From NCBI GenBank assembly GCA_903856085.1, contig CAIOAT010000031.1, positions 1 through 61,248 on the forward strand: a stretch of DNA of 61,248 nucleotides, given 5' to 3'. The notes under the pieces were generated by a model. That model saw only the letters and a program-made list of their open reading frames with translations. It did not search any database and had not been told where the DNA came from. Made by a program: the position numbers and the translations under genes. This document shows positions 1 through 8,371 of this stretch, in pieces. Positions within the stretch are counted from its first letter, which is position 1, and every line of letters starts with the position of its first letter. Origin of the DNA: Candidatus Omnitrophota bacterium. GTDB taxonomy: Bacteria > Omnitrophota > Omnitrophia > Omnitrophales > Aquincolibacteriaceae.

Positions 1-139
1 GAAGAAAGATCTTTGAGTATGTGGAAATGTATTACAATCGCCGACGGGCTCATTCAACGCTCGGGAATCTGAGCCCCTTTGAGTACGAAAGACAGGCGAT
101 ACTATCTTAACAAACCGTCCACTAAACTGGGGAAGGTCA
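1..139 (+). mobile_element. Right end of an IS3-family insertion sequence
   Basis: The window opens inside an insertion sequence. The reading frame up to the stop at 108-110 is the C-terminus of an IS3-type OrfB transposase. After it, positions 117-139 read gtccactaaactggggaag followed by gtca, which looks like an IS3-family right terminal inverted repeat ending in TCA. The left end lies outside the window, so the repeat pairing and the target-site duplication cannot be checked. The exact end at 139 is inferred from the general form of IS3-family termini. Confidence 0.6.
3..110 (+). CDS. IS3-family transposase OrfB, C-terminal fragment
   Basis: Frame 3 is open from the window edge to a TAA at 108-110 and encodes 35 residues. 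It contains YYNRRRAHSTLG and SPFEYE, the hallmark C-terminal segment of IS3-family OrfB (rve/DDE integrase core), just after the catalytic glutamate region. The enzyme would cut and join the ends of its own element. Only the last tenth of the protein is in the window, so it cannot be judged whether the full gene is intact. Its end overlaps the start of the CBS-domain frame, as expected if the element landed in that gene. Confidence 0.8.
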   Translation, partial: RKIFEYVEMYYNRRRAHSTLGNLSPFEYERQAILS

Positions 140-513
140 ATGAAGATGAATCTGTTTTCTCTGCCGTGAAAAAAATGAGCGATTTGGGAGTGGGTGCCAT
201 AATTGTGATCAGTAAAGAAGAGCGTGTCATTGGCATCTTTACTGAGCGCGATCTGATGACGAAGGTTGTGGTGCCGGAAAAAGATCCAAAGGCCATGCCC
301 ATTTCAGAGGTGATGACGAGAAGTTTTCAAGTGCTTTCTTCGGACCTGCCGGTTTTGACGGCTTTTCAGCTTATGCAAAGTGGTGGTTTTCGCCATGTTC
401 CGATCGTGGATGATTCCAAACTGGTCGGTATTCTTTCCACCAAGGATCTTCATCGCCTCGTGAACGATTTTCTTGAACTGGTGTATGATTGTGTCGGATG
501 GAAGAAGCCCTAG
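79..513 (+). CDS. CBS-domain pair protein, 5' end replaced by an IS
   Basis: The frame holds two CBS domains (about residues 15-65 and 75-135), a Bateman module that normally binds adenine nucleotides and controls enzymes or channels. Typical features are GVGAIIVI, VIGIFTERDL, EVMTR and a second copy around GFRHVPIVDDSKLVGILST. The only usable start is a TTG at 79 inside the transposase end, with no Shine-Dalgarno sequence. The next in-frame ATG would delete half of the first domain. The usual N-terminal segment before the first CBS strand is absent and the first 20 residues are IS-derived. I read this as a gene truncated by the insertion sequence; it may still be expressed from the element or may be a pseudogene. 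Confidence 0.6.
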   Translation: MSTKDRRYYLNKPSTKLGKVNEDESVFSAVKKMSDLGVGAIIVISKEERVIGIFTERDLMTKVVVPEKDPKAMPISEVMTRSFQVLSSDLPVLTAFQLMQSGGFRHVPIVDDSKLVGILSTKDLHRLVNDFLELVYDCVGWKKP

Positions 514-718
514 GACTAATCGACTAGAATCATTTTGAACGCTGTTTGTGTTCTCGGGACAGACGCTCTTTAGGTCATTCGAGTCGCAAAACGAGCTCTC
601 AAGATTGATTTCGCCATCGTCGATACTAACAACGGAGGGGTTCACCGGGGGAGGTTGTTTCGGGTGAGCCGAGTGTGAAAAAACAGTAGCATTTGACAGA
701 GAGGAAAAAGGGGGCGGT

Positions 719-913
719 ATGAAAGAAAAAATAGCAGTTTTTTTCGAGTTGGTATGTTTTGGAACAGGATCGTTTTTGATCTCCTGGATTGTTGCCAACT
801 GGGTGAATACGCGGTATAGCTTCGAACTGAGCCCGGAGAAGGGCCTGCTCGTTGGCGTTGCGCTTGTCTGCGGAGGATTTATTCTGAAAGAATTAGCCAA
901 AAAAAGCAAATAA
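719..913 (+). CDS. Small two-helix membrane protein
   Basis: A 64-residue protein with two hydrophobic segments (about residues 4-27 and 40-57) and a basic C-terminus (KELAKKSK). An AAGGGGG stretch lies just upstream of the ATG, and a strong terminator follows 12 bases after the stop, so it looks like a real monocistronic gene. I do not recognise the family. The 205 bases before it hold no other gene that I can see. Confidence 0.6.
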   Translation: MKEKIAVFFELVCFGTGSFLISWIVANWVNTRYSFELSPEKGLLVGVALVCGGFILKELAKKSK

Positions 914-925
914 GAATCAACGCAT

Positions 926-963
926 AAAAAAAGCCACTGAAGGTTACTTCGGGGGCTTTTTTT
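926..963 (+). terminator. Rho-independent terminator after the small membrane protein
   Basis: A stem of GCC-A-CTGAAG (933-942) pairs with CTTCGGGGGC (947-956) with one mismatch and one wobble, has loop GTTA, and is followed by seven T. The A-run before the stem would let it act in both directions. Confidence 0.8.
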
Positions 964-1074
964 GTTTTCTAGCAGTGTGGTAGATTGGAAATAAATGGCA
1001 ATCCGTTCTCAGCTTTCCTTGTTAAAGCCTGTCCAGCAATCAAGCCGACGAGAAAAGATTTCGAGCGCGTTTTC

Positions 1075-1104
1075 TTTAGGGGATTATTTTTTTTACAGTA
1101 TAAT
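1075..1104 (+). promoter_or_regulatory. Candidate promoter, consensus -10
   Basis: TATAAT at 1099-1104 lies 14 bases before the ATG at 1119. The -35 (TTTAGG, 1075-1080) is poor. If used, transcription would start about 7-8 bases before the start codon, and no Shine-Dalgarno sequence lies in that gap. Confidence 0.35.
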
Positions 1105-1118
1105 TTTACCCATAAGAT

Positions 1119-1937
1119 ATGCTCAAAAGAACCCTTGTCCTAGCGTTTCTTAGCTTTGTTTTTTCTGCGAGTTCGTTTGCCGCAGAAGGCGGCGAGAGTC
1201 GAGAGCTGAATACCGGGCAGGATATTACACGTCCGCTTGCCCGCGTCGATGTCCGATATCAGTACCAGCTTCTTGAAAAGCAATCTTCCAAGGACACCTT
1301 CACATTTCGCACCGATCGGCCTTTTCTGATAAACGAGAATTGGAAGATCGGGACGCGCATCGATCTTCCGTGCGTTCTCTCCAATAAAAAGACGGCCCAG
1401 GAACCTGATGGGCCCTACAAATTTGGTCTTGGCGATGTTCTCACCCAGGTTCTACTGATTCGGAAGTTTGACGATCTCTGGGCGGCCGCAGCCGGCCCGC
1501 AATTCGTTTTCCCAACGGCCGCTACCGATCAAATGGGCGCCGGGAAATACCAGTTAGTGCCGACTGCTGGTGTGCGCCGGACACTTCCCGAAGTAAGTGA
1601 AGGCAGCTTTGCCGGGCTCTTAATGCGGTATGCGGTCGATTATGCGGGTTCTCCCAAGCGGGACAGCATTAGTACCCTTGAAATGGCGCCGACAGTGAAC
1701 TGGGTTCTGCCGCGGCAGTGGTTTATCACGACTTATCCTTCTACCGATATTCAGATCAACTTTCAGGAAAAAGGCGCCGTATTCCTGCCGTTCGATATGA
1801 TGGTCGGAAAAACCATTCCCAATAGAGCTGTTTTCTCTGTGGAGATCGGTTTTCCGATGTATCATAGTGGGGAGCTGTCCCAGTTTTATACGACCTACGA
1901 GTTCAAGATGGAAGCGCGTATTGGGATCTTTTATTGA
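1119..1937 (+). CDS. Predicted outer-membrane beta-barrel protein
   Basis: A 272-residue protein with a clear Sec signal peptide (cleavage near SSFA|AEGG). The rest alternates short amphipathic strands and ends in an aromatic residue (GIFY), as outer-membrane barrels do. It carries the features GLGDVLTQVLL and GPQFVFPTAATD, which reappear in the barrel protein at 22435-23316, so the two are distant paralogues of a family usually annotated only as hypothetical or neuromedin-U-like. A transport or porin role is likely but the substrate is unknown. It is preceded by a candidate promoter and has no obvious ribosome-binding site. The next gene begins 17 bases after its stop. Confidence 0.7.
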   Translation: MLKRTLVLAFLSFVFSASSFAAEGGESRELNTGQDITRPLARVDVRYQYQLLEKQSSKDTFTFRTDRPFLINENWKIGTRIDLPCVLSNKKTAQEPDGPYKFGLGDVLTQVLLIRKFDDLWAAAAGPQFVFPTAATDQMGAGKYQLVPTAGVRRTLPEVSEGSFAGLLMRYAVDYAGSPKRDSISTLEMAPTVNWVLPRQWFITTYPSTDIQINFQEKGAVFLPFDMMVGKTIPNRAVFSVEIGFPMYHSGELSQFYTTYEFKMEARIGIFY

Positions 1938-1954
1938 AGTGAATGGGAGCCTTC

Positions 1955-2233
1955 ATGAAGCCGGAGATTTTTGAAGCGTTGATGCTTGTCTGTTTTGGCG
2001 CTGCATGGCCTTTTTCCATTTACAGGATGTTGAAGACGAAAAAGTCGCATGGGAAAAGCCGGCTTTTTCTTTCGGTCATATTGGCCGGCTACGTTTTTGG
2101 CATGCTTTTCCAGTATTTTGGAGAGCGGAACGCCGTGATCTTTCTCTATTTTCTCAACATACTGATGGTTAGTTTTGACCTTATATTGACGATAAGGTAT
2201 GGCGAAATACCCCAAGGTGCGGTCCGTCCATAA
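1955..2233 (+). CDS. SemiSWEET/PQ-loop-like three-helix membrane protein
   Basis: A 92-residue integral membrane protein with three predicted helices. The start KPEIFEALMLVCFGAAWPFS followed by a basic turn and SRLFLSVILAGYVFG matches small PQ-loop/SemiSWEET-like proteins that work as dimers in sugar transport; the assignment to that fold is by general pattern only. I chose the ATG at 1955 over the one at 1943 because GGGAG (1945-1949) is correctly spaced only for the former. The end overlaps nothing, and the next gene starts 14 bases downstream. Confidence 0.6.
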   Translation: MKPEIFEALMLVCFGAAWPFSIYRMLKTKKSHGKSRLFLSVILAGYVFGMLFQYFGERNAVIFLYFLNILMVSFDLILTIRYGEIPQGAVRP

Positions 2234-2246
2234 CAGAGGAGGAAGT

Positions 2247-3356
2247 ATGCGCGGCTTCGTGAAACTCATTTGCGGCGTCATGGTGTTGGCTTTCGGATTC
2301 ATGCCGTGCGCGAACGCCTGTACCTTCGTTGAAGTTGAGGCGAAGGACGGAAGCGTGGTGATCGGGAGGTCGATCGAATGGGGATTTCCCATGGAGTACA
2401 CTTTCTCTGTGGTTCCTAAAGGTCAAACATTTACGGCGAGCTATCCTGCTGATAAAGTGGCAAAAGATTTTAAACCGATGACTTGGGTCAGCAAATATTC
2501 CTATGCCGGAGTAGGAGTGACCATCCAGGCGGGGCTCGACTCCGCTCAGAATGACGCTGGGCTTAATATCGAAGGATTAAATTTGCCGGGATTTACTGAA
2601 TTTCAAACGGTGACGCCCGAAGATCGATCAGTCCTAGCGCTCGCGGATCTTGGAGATTGGATCCTGGGGAATTTTGCGACCGTTCAGGAAGTAAGAGAAG
2701 CTTTACCGAAATGTACCGTCTGGACGCCTGCGGTATCGGCCCAGGGGAGTGCCACGATCCATTTCGCGATCACCGACAAAACGGGCGCGGGGATTGTCGT
2801 GGAGTATGTGAAGGGCAAGCTGAATATTCATGATAATATAACGCATACGATGACCAATAGTCCTCCCTATGATTGGCATCTTACGAACCTGCGGAATTAT
2901 ATGACGCTAACCCCCAAGGACATGGTTTCGGTGGAACGAGAGGGGTACAGTTTGCATCAGCTTAGCACCGGAGACGGGATGACCGGGATGCCCGGGGATT
3001 ATAAATCAGCGTCAAGGTTCGTTAAGACCAGCCTGTTGCGTTCTTTTGCGGTCCCTGTGGATACGGCAGCCGAGGCCTATTCTCTGACAGGGCATATTAT
3101 GAACAACGTGGATATCCCCAGGGGAGCGGTCGATTCCGGAGATTACGAGGGCAAGCCCATGCTGGAGACGGCACAGATCGTTCTCATCAAAGACCTGAAA
3201 AATAACAAAATCTTTGTTTCGGACTATGCGCATCGATTGAATTTTTTGCTCATCGATCTGAATAAGCTTTTTGCGAAAAATAAAAAGATCGGGCCCGTGC
3301 TTTTCTCGACCTTTATCAGCCAGCCGTCTATTGATATCACGGACTCCATAAAATAA
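2247..3356 (+). CDS. Exported choloylglycine hydrolase / penicillin V acylase family protein
   Basis: A 369-residue linear-amide C-N hydrolase (Ntn-hydrolase fold). The start at 2247 is set by AGAGGAGGAAGT just upstream. A signal peptide of 24 residues ends in ANA, directly before Cys25. In this family the nucleophile is an N-terminal Cys, so signal peptidase cleavage would expose it without autoproteolysis. Arg41 (residue 17 of the mature protein) corresponds to the conserved Arg that stacks on the nucleophile, and the segment NSPPYDWHLTNLRNY is a hallmark. Such enzymes hydrolyse bile-salt amides, penicillin V or acyl-homoserine lactones. In a likely non-gut organism an N-acyl amide signal or envelope amide is the more plausible substrate. 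A close paralogue follows 22 bases downstream. Confidence 0.85.
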   Translation: MRGFVKLICGVMVLAFGFMPCANACTFVEVEAKDGSVVIGRSIEWGFPMEYTFSVVPKGQTFTASYPADKVAKDFKPMTWVSKYSYAGVGVTIQAGLDSAQNDAGLNIEGLNLPGFTEFQTVTPEDRSVLALADLGDWILGNFATVQEVREALPKCTVWTPAVSAQGSATIHFAITDKTGAGIVVEYVKGKLNIHDNITHTMTNSPPYDWHLTNLRNYMTLTPKDMVSVEREGYSLHQLSTGDGMTGMPGDYKSASRFVKTSLLRSFAVPVDTAAEAYSLTGHIMNNVDIPRGAVDSGDYEGKPMLETAQIVLIKDLKNNKIFVSDYAHRLNFLLIDLNKLFAKNKKIGPVLFSTFISQPSIDITDSIK

Positions 3357-3378
3357 GACCGCGAAAAAGGAGTGCTGT

Positions 3379-4509
3379 ATGCGAAACATGACCAGAATCA
3401 TTTGCGTGGTCTCGATGCTTTTAACGACGATCCCTTGCGCCGACGCGTGTACGAGCATCCGGATAAAAACAACGGACGGACTGGTTTTTTACGCGCGGAC
3501 CATGGAGGGCGGCGAGTTGTTCCATTCTTCGGTGTCCGTGATCCCGAAGGGGACTGAGTATCAGGGAACGCTTCCCGATGGTACGCAGGCGGGCTTGAAT
3601 TGGACCACGAAATACGGGGTGGTCGGAATGAATACCTTCGGCCTGCCGGCTATCAGTGACGGTATGAATGAGGCGGGATTGGCTGCCGGCAACCTTGAGT
3701 TTCCTGGATTTTCCGGTTACCAGACGTTTGATCTGGCCCAGGCTTCGAACACGATCGCCCAGTACGAAGTTATCACCTGGATTCTGTCGAACTTTGCTAC
3801 GGCCGGCGAGGTAAAAGAGGCCATCAAGGGTATTCGCGTGAGTAAAGGGCCCGAGGCGCGGGTCGGGAACCTGGAGCTTCACTATACCGTCCATGATGCA
3901 AAGGGCGACTCTGTCGTTATCGAGTACGTGAAAGGCGAGCTTCAGGTTTATGACAATCCACTGGGCGTAATGACCAACTCGCCGACGTTTGACTGGCATC
4001 TGACCAATCTGAGGAATTATGTTAATCTGTCCGCTACGAATGCCAAACCCTTTACGGTCGAAGGTCTGAAGGATTCAGGGTTTGGTTTGGGAACGGGGAT
4101 GCTGGGTCTTCCTGGCGATTACACGCCTCCGTCGCGATTCGTTCGTATGACCGAGCTTGTGCATTCGTCTCTGCCCGTGACCGGGGCGGAGGAAGGGCTC
4201 AACCTCGCCATGACGATCATCAACAACGTTGATATTCCAATCGGCTCGGTTCGCGATTCGAGCGGCAAGGAAGTAACTTACGACCGCACGCAGTGGGCGG
4301 TCGTATCCGACCTTGTGGGGAAACGCTTTTATTTCCGTACGTACAACAACAAGGACTGGCGGATGGTTGATGTCGCGAAGGCGCTCGCAGATGCCAAGGG
4401 AATTATGATGATTCCCGCGGAGATGCCGGCGGAATATCGTGATGTTACCGCGAATGCCAAAAAAATCAGTAAACTTCCGGCGGAATTTTTTCCGGCGGGA
4501 AAACCGTAA
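3379..4509 (+). CDS. Second exported choloylglycine hydrolase / penicillin V acylase paralogue
   Basis: A 376-residue paralogue of the gene just upstream, with AAGGAG well spaced before its ATG. The signal peptide ends in ADA before Cys24, and Arg40 is again residue 17 of the mature chain, so catalytic geometry is kept. The hallmark NSPTFDWHLTNLRNY is present. The two proteins differ along most of their length, so the duplication is old and they probably have different substrates. The C-terminus here is longer and basic. It forms an apparent operon with its neighbours on both sides. Confidence 0.85.
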   Translation: MRNMTRIICVVSMLLTTIPCADACTSIRIKTTDGLVFYARTMEGGELFHSSVSVIPKGTEYQGTLPDGTQAGLNWTTKYGVVGMNTFGLPAISDGMNEAGLAAGNLEFPGFSGYQTFDLAQASNTIAQYEVITWILSNFATAGEVKEAIKGIRVSKGPEARVGNLELHYTVHDAKGDSVVIEYVKGELQVYDNPLGVMTNSPTFDWHLTNLRNYVNLSATNAKPFTVEGLKDSGFGLGTGMLGLPGDYTPPSRFVRMTELVHSSLPVTGAEEGLNLAMTIINNVDIPIGSVRDSSGKEVTYDRTQWAVVSDLVGKRFYFRTYNNKDWRMVDVAKALADAKGIMMIPAEMPAEYRDVTANAKKISKLPAEFFPAGKP

Positions 4510-4543
4510 CGCAACTGAAGTGGAGAAAACAGGAGCCATGGAG

Positions 4544-5071
4544 ATGAAAAATAAAACAAAGACACTGAGGGGCGCTTTAATCGGAGTCGCCGTAATTTCG
4601 GCATTTACATTCAGTTCTATCGGATACGGGGAGGAGCCCGTTAGGGAATATTACGCAAACGGTCAGCTGAAATCAGAAAAGAATTTCAAAGATGGAAAGC
4701 TTGAGGGGACGCTTAAAACATATTACGAAAACGGGCGATTAAAAATGGAGATGGTTTACAAGGACGGTAAACTAGCGGGGGCGTTTAAGAAATATGACGA
4801 AAATGGGAAATTAGACTCAGTGGAATCTTTTCAGGATGGGCAGCCTGATGGCCTGTTCCAGGAGTATTACCAAAACGGACAAGTGAAAAGTGAAACGGTT
4901 TTCAAGGACGGAGAACCTAATGGCCTGTATCAGGAATTTTCCGAAAACGGACAATTAAAAGACGAGACGGTCTTCAAGAACGGGCAGTCTGATGGGGTGT
5001 TTTACGAGAATGACAAAAAAGGAAACTTAGAGGCGGTGAAAAAGCCATGGCCGAAAAACCTAAGAGGCTAG
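4544..5071 (+). CDS. Exported YwqK/MORN-like repeat protein
   Basis: A 175-residue protein with a signal peptide (about residues 1-27) followed by roughly six 23-residue repeats of the type YYENGRLKMEMVYKDGK. These are MORN-like repeats of the YwqK antitoxin family. The start at 4544 is chosen because AGGAG at 4531-4535 is eight bases away; an ATG two codons upstream is too close. YwqK proteins are often called toxin-antitoxin partners, but the signal peptide puts this one outside the cytoplasm, where a structural or binding role fits better. A shorter relative lies at 9825-10247. Confidence 0.75.
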   Translation: MKNKTKTLRGALIGVAVISAFTFSSIGYGEEPVREYYANGQLKSEKNFKDGKLEGTLKTYYENGRLKMEMVYKDGKLAGAFKKYDENGKLDSVESFQDGQPDGLFQEYYQNGQVKSETVFKDGEPNGLYQEFSENGQLKDETVFKNGQSDGVFYENDKKGNLEAVKKPWPKNLRG

Positions 5072-5097
5072 AAGCGAAAGAAAGTTAGGGTGAGGTT

Positions 5098-6363
5098 ATG
5101 AAAAAAATCTTTCTGTTCTTTTTTTGTTCCCCGTTTTTTGCGGGCGTTCTGTTTGCTGCTCCGATCGTTAAAGAAGAAGTGATTTTGAAGCAAGGGAAGG
5201 ACAGCTATCAAAGCGTTCGGCATATTGTCATCCAAGGGACTAATGAAGAGATCGGGAAAGCTCTCGGCGACATTGCTCAAAAAAGCTATGGTATTAAGGA
5301 TTTGGCGCATTATCCGGACGAAAGCTACGCGAAGGCCGCAGACCTTTATCTGGCGCAAAACGCCCCCATTTTGAGGGACAGGGCCAAGGGTGTGGCGGTT
5401 TCTTTTGGAAAGAGCTACGGCGACTCTCTTTTTGTTTTTGATCAGCTCGCTTATGACGCAGGACCTTGGGGTTGTTCGAGTGTTTACTATCCGCCGTCTA
5501 GTACTACGGATGGCAGCGGGTTCCTGGGACACAATATGGATTACCCGCTGTGTTCGATCAACAAGCTATTAAAGCTTCCCGAGGGGAATGCGCCCCCCAT
5601 GTTTACCCGGAATTACGTAGTCGAGCTCTATCCCGACAAGGGATATGCATCAATCGGTGTCGGGACCGGCGACCTTTTGAGCGTCGTGACAGGCATGAAC
5701 GAAAAAGGGCTTATTGCCATCCTGCATACCGACAATTACACCGCAATCAATACCGACCCGAAGACGGATCTTTCAGGGTTGATTTTCCCGACCCAGATAT
5801 TGCGCCATGTCCTTGAGAACTGCCAGACTGTGGGAGAGGCGAAAACCGCGCTTCTGAACCAAAAGCTTTCACTGACGTTTGAACCCGCGCATCTTTTGAT
5901 CGCGGACAAGTCCGGCCGGTCAATAACCGTCGAGATTAATCCCAAGAATATGCGAGTCGAATTTATGGAGAACGGCGGTAAGCCGCAGCCCTTCACCAAC
6001 CATCCCCTCTACCGTTTTAATGATCCGGCTGACTTCCCAAAATATACGCCTTTTGAAAAAGACAATACGTTTGCCCGGTACAATGAACTTGTAGAATTGT
6101 TGGGTAAGAAGAAGCAATTTTCTGCTGACGACGTCCTTTTCAACCAGGATCAGGTCAAGGCCCGTTGGAATAATCCAGGCAGAGGCATGGCGAATCCCAT
6201 TCCGAACAGGACGATCTGGACGGATTTGTATGACCAGAAAACGGGAACCCTCAAAGTAAAGTTTTATTTGAAGGATGGGCCGATCGATCTCGGAACGGGC
6301 GATCCCACGGATCTTGTTTATTCGGATTTTTTCGTTTTCCAATTGCAAAAAGAAAAGAAATAA
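5098..6363 (+). CDS. Exported C45-type acyltransferase/amidohydrolase (Ntn fold)
   Basis: A 421-residue protein with a signal peptide (cleavage near LFAAP). It matches the peptidase C45 / acyl-CoA:6-aminopenicillanic-acid acyltransferase family. The likely nucleophile is Cys126 in GPWGCSSVY, followed by GHNMDYP and later GMNEKGL. In that family a Gly-Cys bond is self-cleaved to free the Cys, so residues about 21-125 would be a propeptide. This is the third Ntn-hydrolase in 4 kb, after two choloylglycine-hydrolase-type enzymes, which suggests a shared extracytoplasmic amide or acyl-transfer pathway. The substrate cannot be told from the sequence. Confidence 0.8.
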   Translation: MKKIFLFFFCSPFFAGVLFAAPIVKEEVILKQGKDSYQSVRHIVIQGTNEEIGKALGDIAQKSYGIKDLAHYPDESYAKAADLYLAQNAPILRDRAKGVAVSFGKSYGDSLFVFDQLAYDAGPWGCSSVYYPPSSTTDGSGFLGHNMDYPLCSINKLLKLPEGNAPPMFTRNYVVELYPDKGYASIGVGTGDLLSVVTGMNEKGLIAILHTDNYTAINTDPKTDLSGLIFPTQILRHVLENCQTVGEAKTALLNQKLSLTFEPAHLLIADKSGRSITVEINPKNMRVEFMENGGKPQPFTNHPLYRFNDPADFPKYTPFEKDNTFARYNELVELLGKKKQFSADDVLFNQDQVKARWNNPGRGMANPIPNRTIWTDLYDQKTGTLKVKFYLKDGPIDLGTGDPTDLVYSDFFVFQLQKEKK

Positions 6364-6377
6364 ACGGGGGAGCACCG

Positions 6378-6716
6378 ATGGAGATCGTGAACATCCTATC
6401 GCTTGGGATCGGATGCATCGGAGTGGCTGTGATCGTTTGGGGCGCGCTCGTGTCGCTCGTTGAGCTGTGCGGGGTGGAATTTAAAAGGTTCTCAGGGTCC
6501 AGCGCTTGCAAAAACCGGAACATTGTGAGGCAGCATTTCGGTTTCTACCTTTTAATGGGGCTGGAGTATATGATCGGTGCTGATATCGTCCGGACCCTGG
6601 TGAGGCCGACGCTCCAGGAGTTGGCGATCCTGGGGTCTTTGGTGGCCATCCGGACGGTGACGAGCTATTTTCTGAATAAAGAAATGGGCCAGAATTCAGA
6701 GGACGACTCTAAGTAA
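6378..6716 (+). CDS. DUF1622 family membrane protein
   Basis: A 112-residue protein with three hydrophobic segments. The central part HFGFYLLMGLEYMIGADIVR and the downstream VAIRTVTSYFLNKE are characteristic of DUF1622, small inner-membrane proteins of unknown function common in bacteria. GGGGGAG precedes the ATG at good spacing, and the gene starts 14 bases after the C45-type gene, so it probably shares its transcript. Confidence 0.8.
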   Translation: MEIVNILSLGIGCIGVAVIVWGALVSLVELCGVEFKRFSGSSACKNRNIVRQHFGFYLLMGLEYMIGADIVRTLVRPTLQELAILGSLVAIRTVTSYFLNKEMGQNSEDDSK

Positions 6717-6728
6717 AAAAGGCATGAG

Positions 6729-6959
6729 ATGAAAAACGCGAGGCTGATAGCGTTGGGGCTGTTCTTCGCGGCATTTCTTTTCATCCCCGGGAAAGTTTTT
6801 GCTGAGCCGGCGGCTAGTAGCTCAGAGGCTTCAGCGGAAGCCTCTCAAGCGTTTGACGCAAACATTAAAAATTCATCCGATAATGAAAATTTGTCCGAGG
6901 ATACTCTTCCAGCTCAAGAGGAGATCGACGACGATGAAGTCGTCGACAGCGACGCTTAA
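6729..6959 (+). CDS. Small exported acidic protein
   Basis: A 76-residue protein with a signal peptide (to about residue 26, KVFA|EP) and a mature part rich in Ser, Ala, Asp and Glu, ending in EEIDDDEVVDSDA. The low-complexity acidic chain is probably disordered and could bind cations. It is placed 12 bases after the DUF1622 gene with an AAAGG ribosome-binding site. No family is recognised. Confidence 0.55.
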   Translation: MKNARLIALGLFFAAFLFIPGKVFAEPAASSSEASAEASQAFDANIKNSSDNENLSEDTLPAQEEIDDDEVVDSDA

Positions 6960-7054
6960 ATTTACGATTTCTTTTTAAGCGGGGCCTTGGCCACCCGAGG
7001 TTGTTGGTTGACGGTGAGTGAAACGGTCGATTAGGAATATGACGGGGGTGCGGA

Positions 7055-8194
7055 ATGGCAGATCATAAGATCAAGGTGCTATTGGTCGAAGATAACCCGG
7101 ACGATGCGCTGCTGGTCCAGGAGATGATGACGGCCGAGGGCGCCGGCCGGTATGAATTCACGGTCGAAGGGACATTGAAGAGCGCTCAGGAGCGCCTGCA
7201 AAAAGAGTCGTTTGATTTGATGCTGCTGGACTTCAATTTGCCGGACAGTCACGGGCTCGTTACCATGAAAAGCCTGCAGAAGATTGCTCCTTATCTTGCG
7301 ATCGTTGTGATTACCGGAATGGACGACGAAGCAGTCGCTCTCAAGGCGCTTGAGTTTGGGGCGGAGGATTTCCTGGTCAAAAGCCAGTTCGATGGTCGCC
7401 TTCTCATGCGTTCTGCAAAGTATGCCGTGGAGCGCAAGCGCTCGGAAGACCTGCAAAAAGCCAGCAAAGCGAAAGACGAGTTTTTAGCCAATATGTCGCA
7501 TGAGCTTCGCACGCCGCTGAACTCCATCATCGGATTTTCGGAGGTTCTCTCCAAGGAAAAATACGGTCCGCTCAATGAACGTCAGACGAAATATACCCAG
7601 AATATTCTGACGAGCGGCCGTTACCTTCTTTCTCTCATCAATGATGTTCTGGATCTCGCAAGAGTGGAATCCGGAAAGATGGTGCTGGAGGCGTCTCTTT
7701 TTTCAGTTAAAAGTTGCCTGCAGGAGGCCTCGTTACTGATGGGGGGGCTGGATTTTTCTGAAAAAGTCCAATTCGTCATGGACCTTGCCGAAGACCTCGG
7801 TGATATTCAGGCCGATGAGCGCAAGATCAAACAGGTCGTCTATAATCTGTTGTCCAATGCGGTCAAATTCACCCCTGCCGGCGGAAAGATCGGGATTCGG
7901 GCTGGGCGGACCGATGCTGGAATCGAAGTGGCCGTTTGGGATACGGGGATCGGAATCGCACCTGAGAACCAGGGGAAGGTGTTCGAAGCTTTTACTCGCG
8001 TTGAAAATGTTTACACGAAAGGAACCGAGGGGACTGGACTCGGGCTTACGATTTGCAGGAAGATCGTCGAACTTCATGGAGGCAAGATCTGGATCGAATC
8101 CGCGGAAATGGGCAAAGGAACCACCGTCAAGTTTACGATTCCTTCCGAGGTGGGAATGCTGAATGAGAAAAAAGACACTGATCAACAAAAATAA
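7055..8194 (+). CDS. Receiver-histidine kinase (soluble hybrid sensor)
   Basis: A 379-residue two-component protein. An N-terminal receiver domain (about 5-125) has the acidic pair ED at 12-13, phospho-acceptor Asp59 in LLDFNLPDS and Lys109. A short linker leads to a HisKA domain with His149 in MSHELRTPLNSIIGFSE, then a HATPase domain with N box NLLSNAVKFTP, G1 DTGIGI and G2 GTGLGL. There is no membrane segment and no separate sensory domain, so the input is probably phosphorylation of the receiver by another kinase or phosphotransfer protein. It sits 177 bases before a second receiver protein, which is its likely partner. A G7 run (7741-7747) lies in the coding sequence. Confidence 0.9.
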   Translation: MADHKIKVLLVEDNPDDALLVQEMMTAEGAGRYEFTVEGTLKSAQERLQKESFDLMLLDFNLPDSHGLVTMKSLQKIAPYLAIVVITGMDDEAVALKALEFGAEDFLVKSQFDGRLLMRSAKYAVERKRSEDLQKASKAKDEFLANMSHELRTPLNSIIGFSEVLSKEKYGPLNERQTKYTQNILTSGRYLLSLINDVLDLARVESGKMVLEASLFSVKSCLQEASLLMGGLDFSEKVQFVMDLAEDLGDIQADERKIKQVVYNLLSNAVKFTPAGGKIGIRAGRTDAGIEVAVWDTGIGIAPENQGKVFEAFTRVENVYTKGTEGTGLGLTICRKIVELHGGKIWIESAEMGKGTTVKFTIPSEVGMLNEKKDTDQQK

Positions 8195-8371
8195 TGGACA
8201 AAGGACGTGCTGAAAAGAACTTTTTAAAAAGTAGCAGAGTTAGAAGTGTTCGAGGCGCGAGGGGCTGTGAGTGAGCCCGTGCCATCGAAAAAGATCCGCT
8301 CCCTTTTTTCCGAGTGATCCATAGTCTGAATTTTGTGAAAGAAAGCAACCCATGCATTTCAGGAGGATTTT

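Noticed and set aside
304-909. Long minus-strand open frame opposite the CBS gene and the small membrane protein
   Set aside because: It runs across two plausible + strand genes and the gap between them, has no ribosome-binding site or family features, and has the composition of an antisense shadow.
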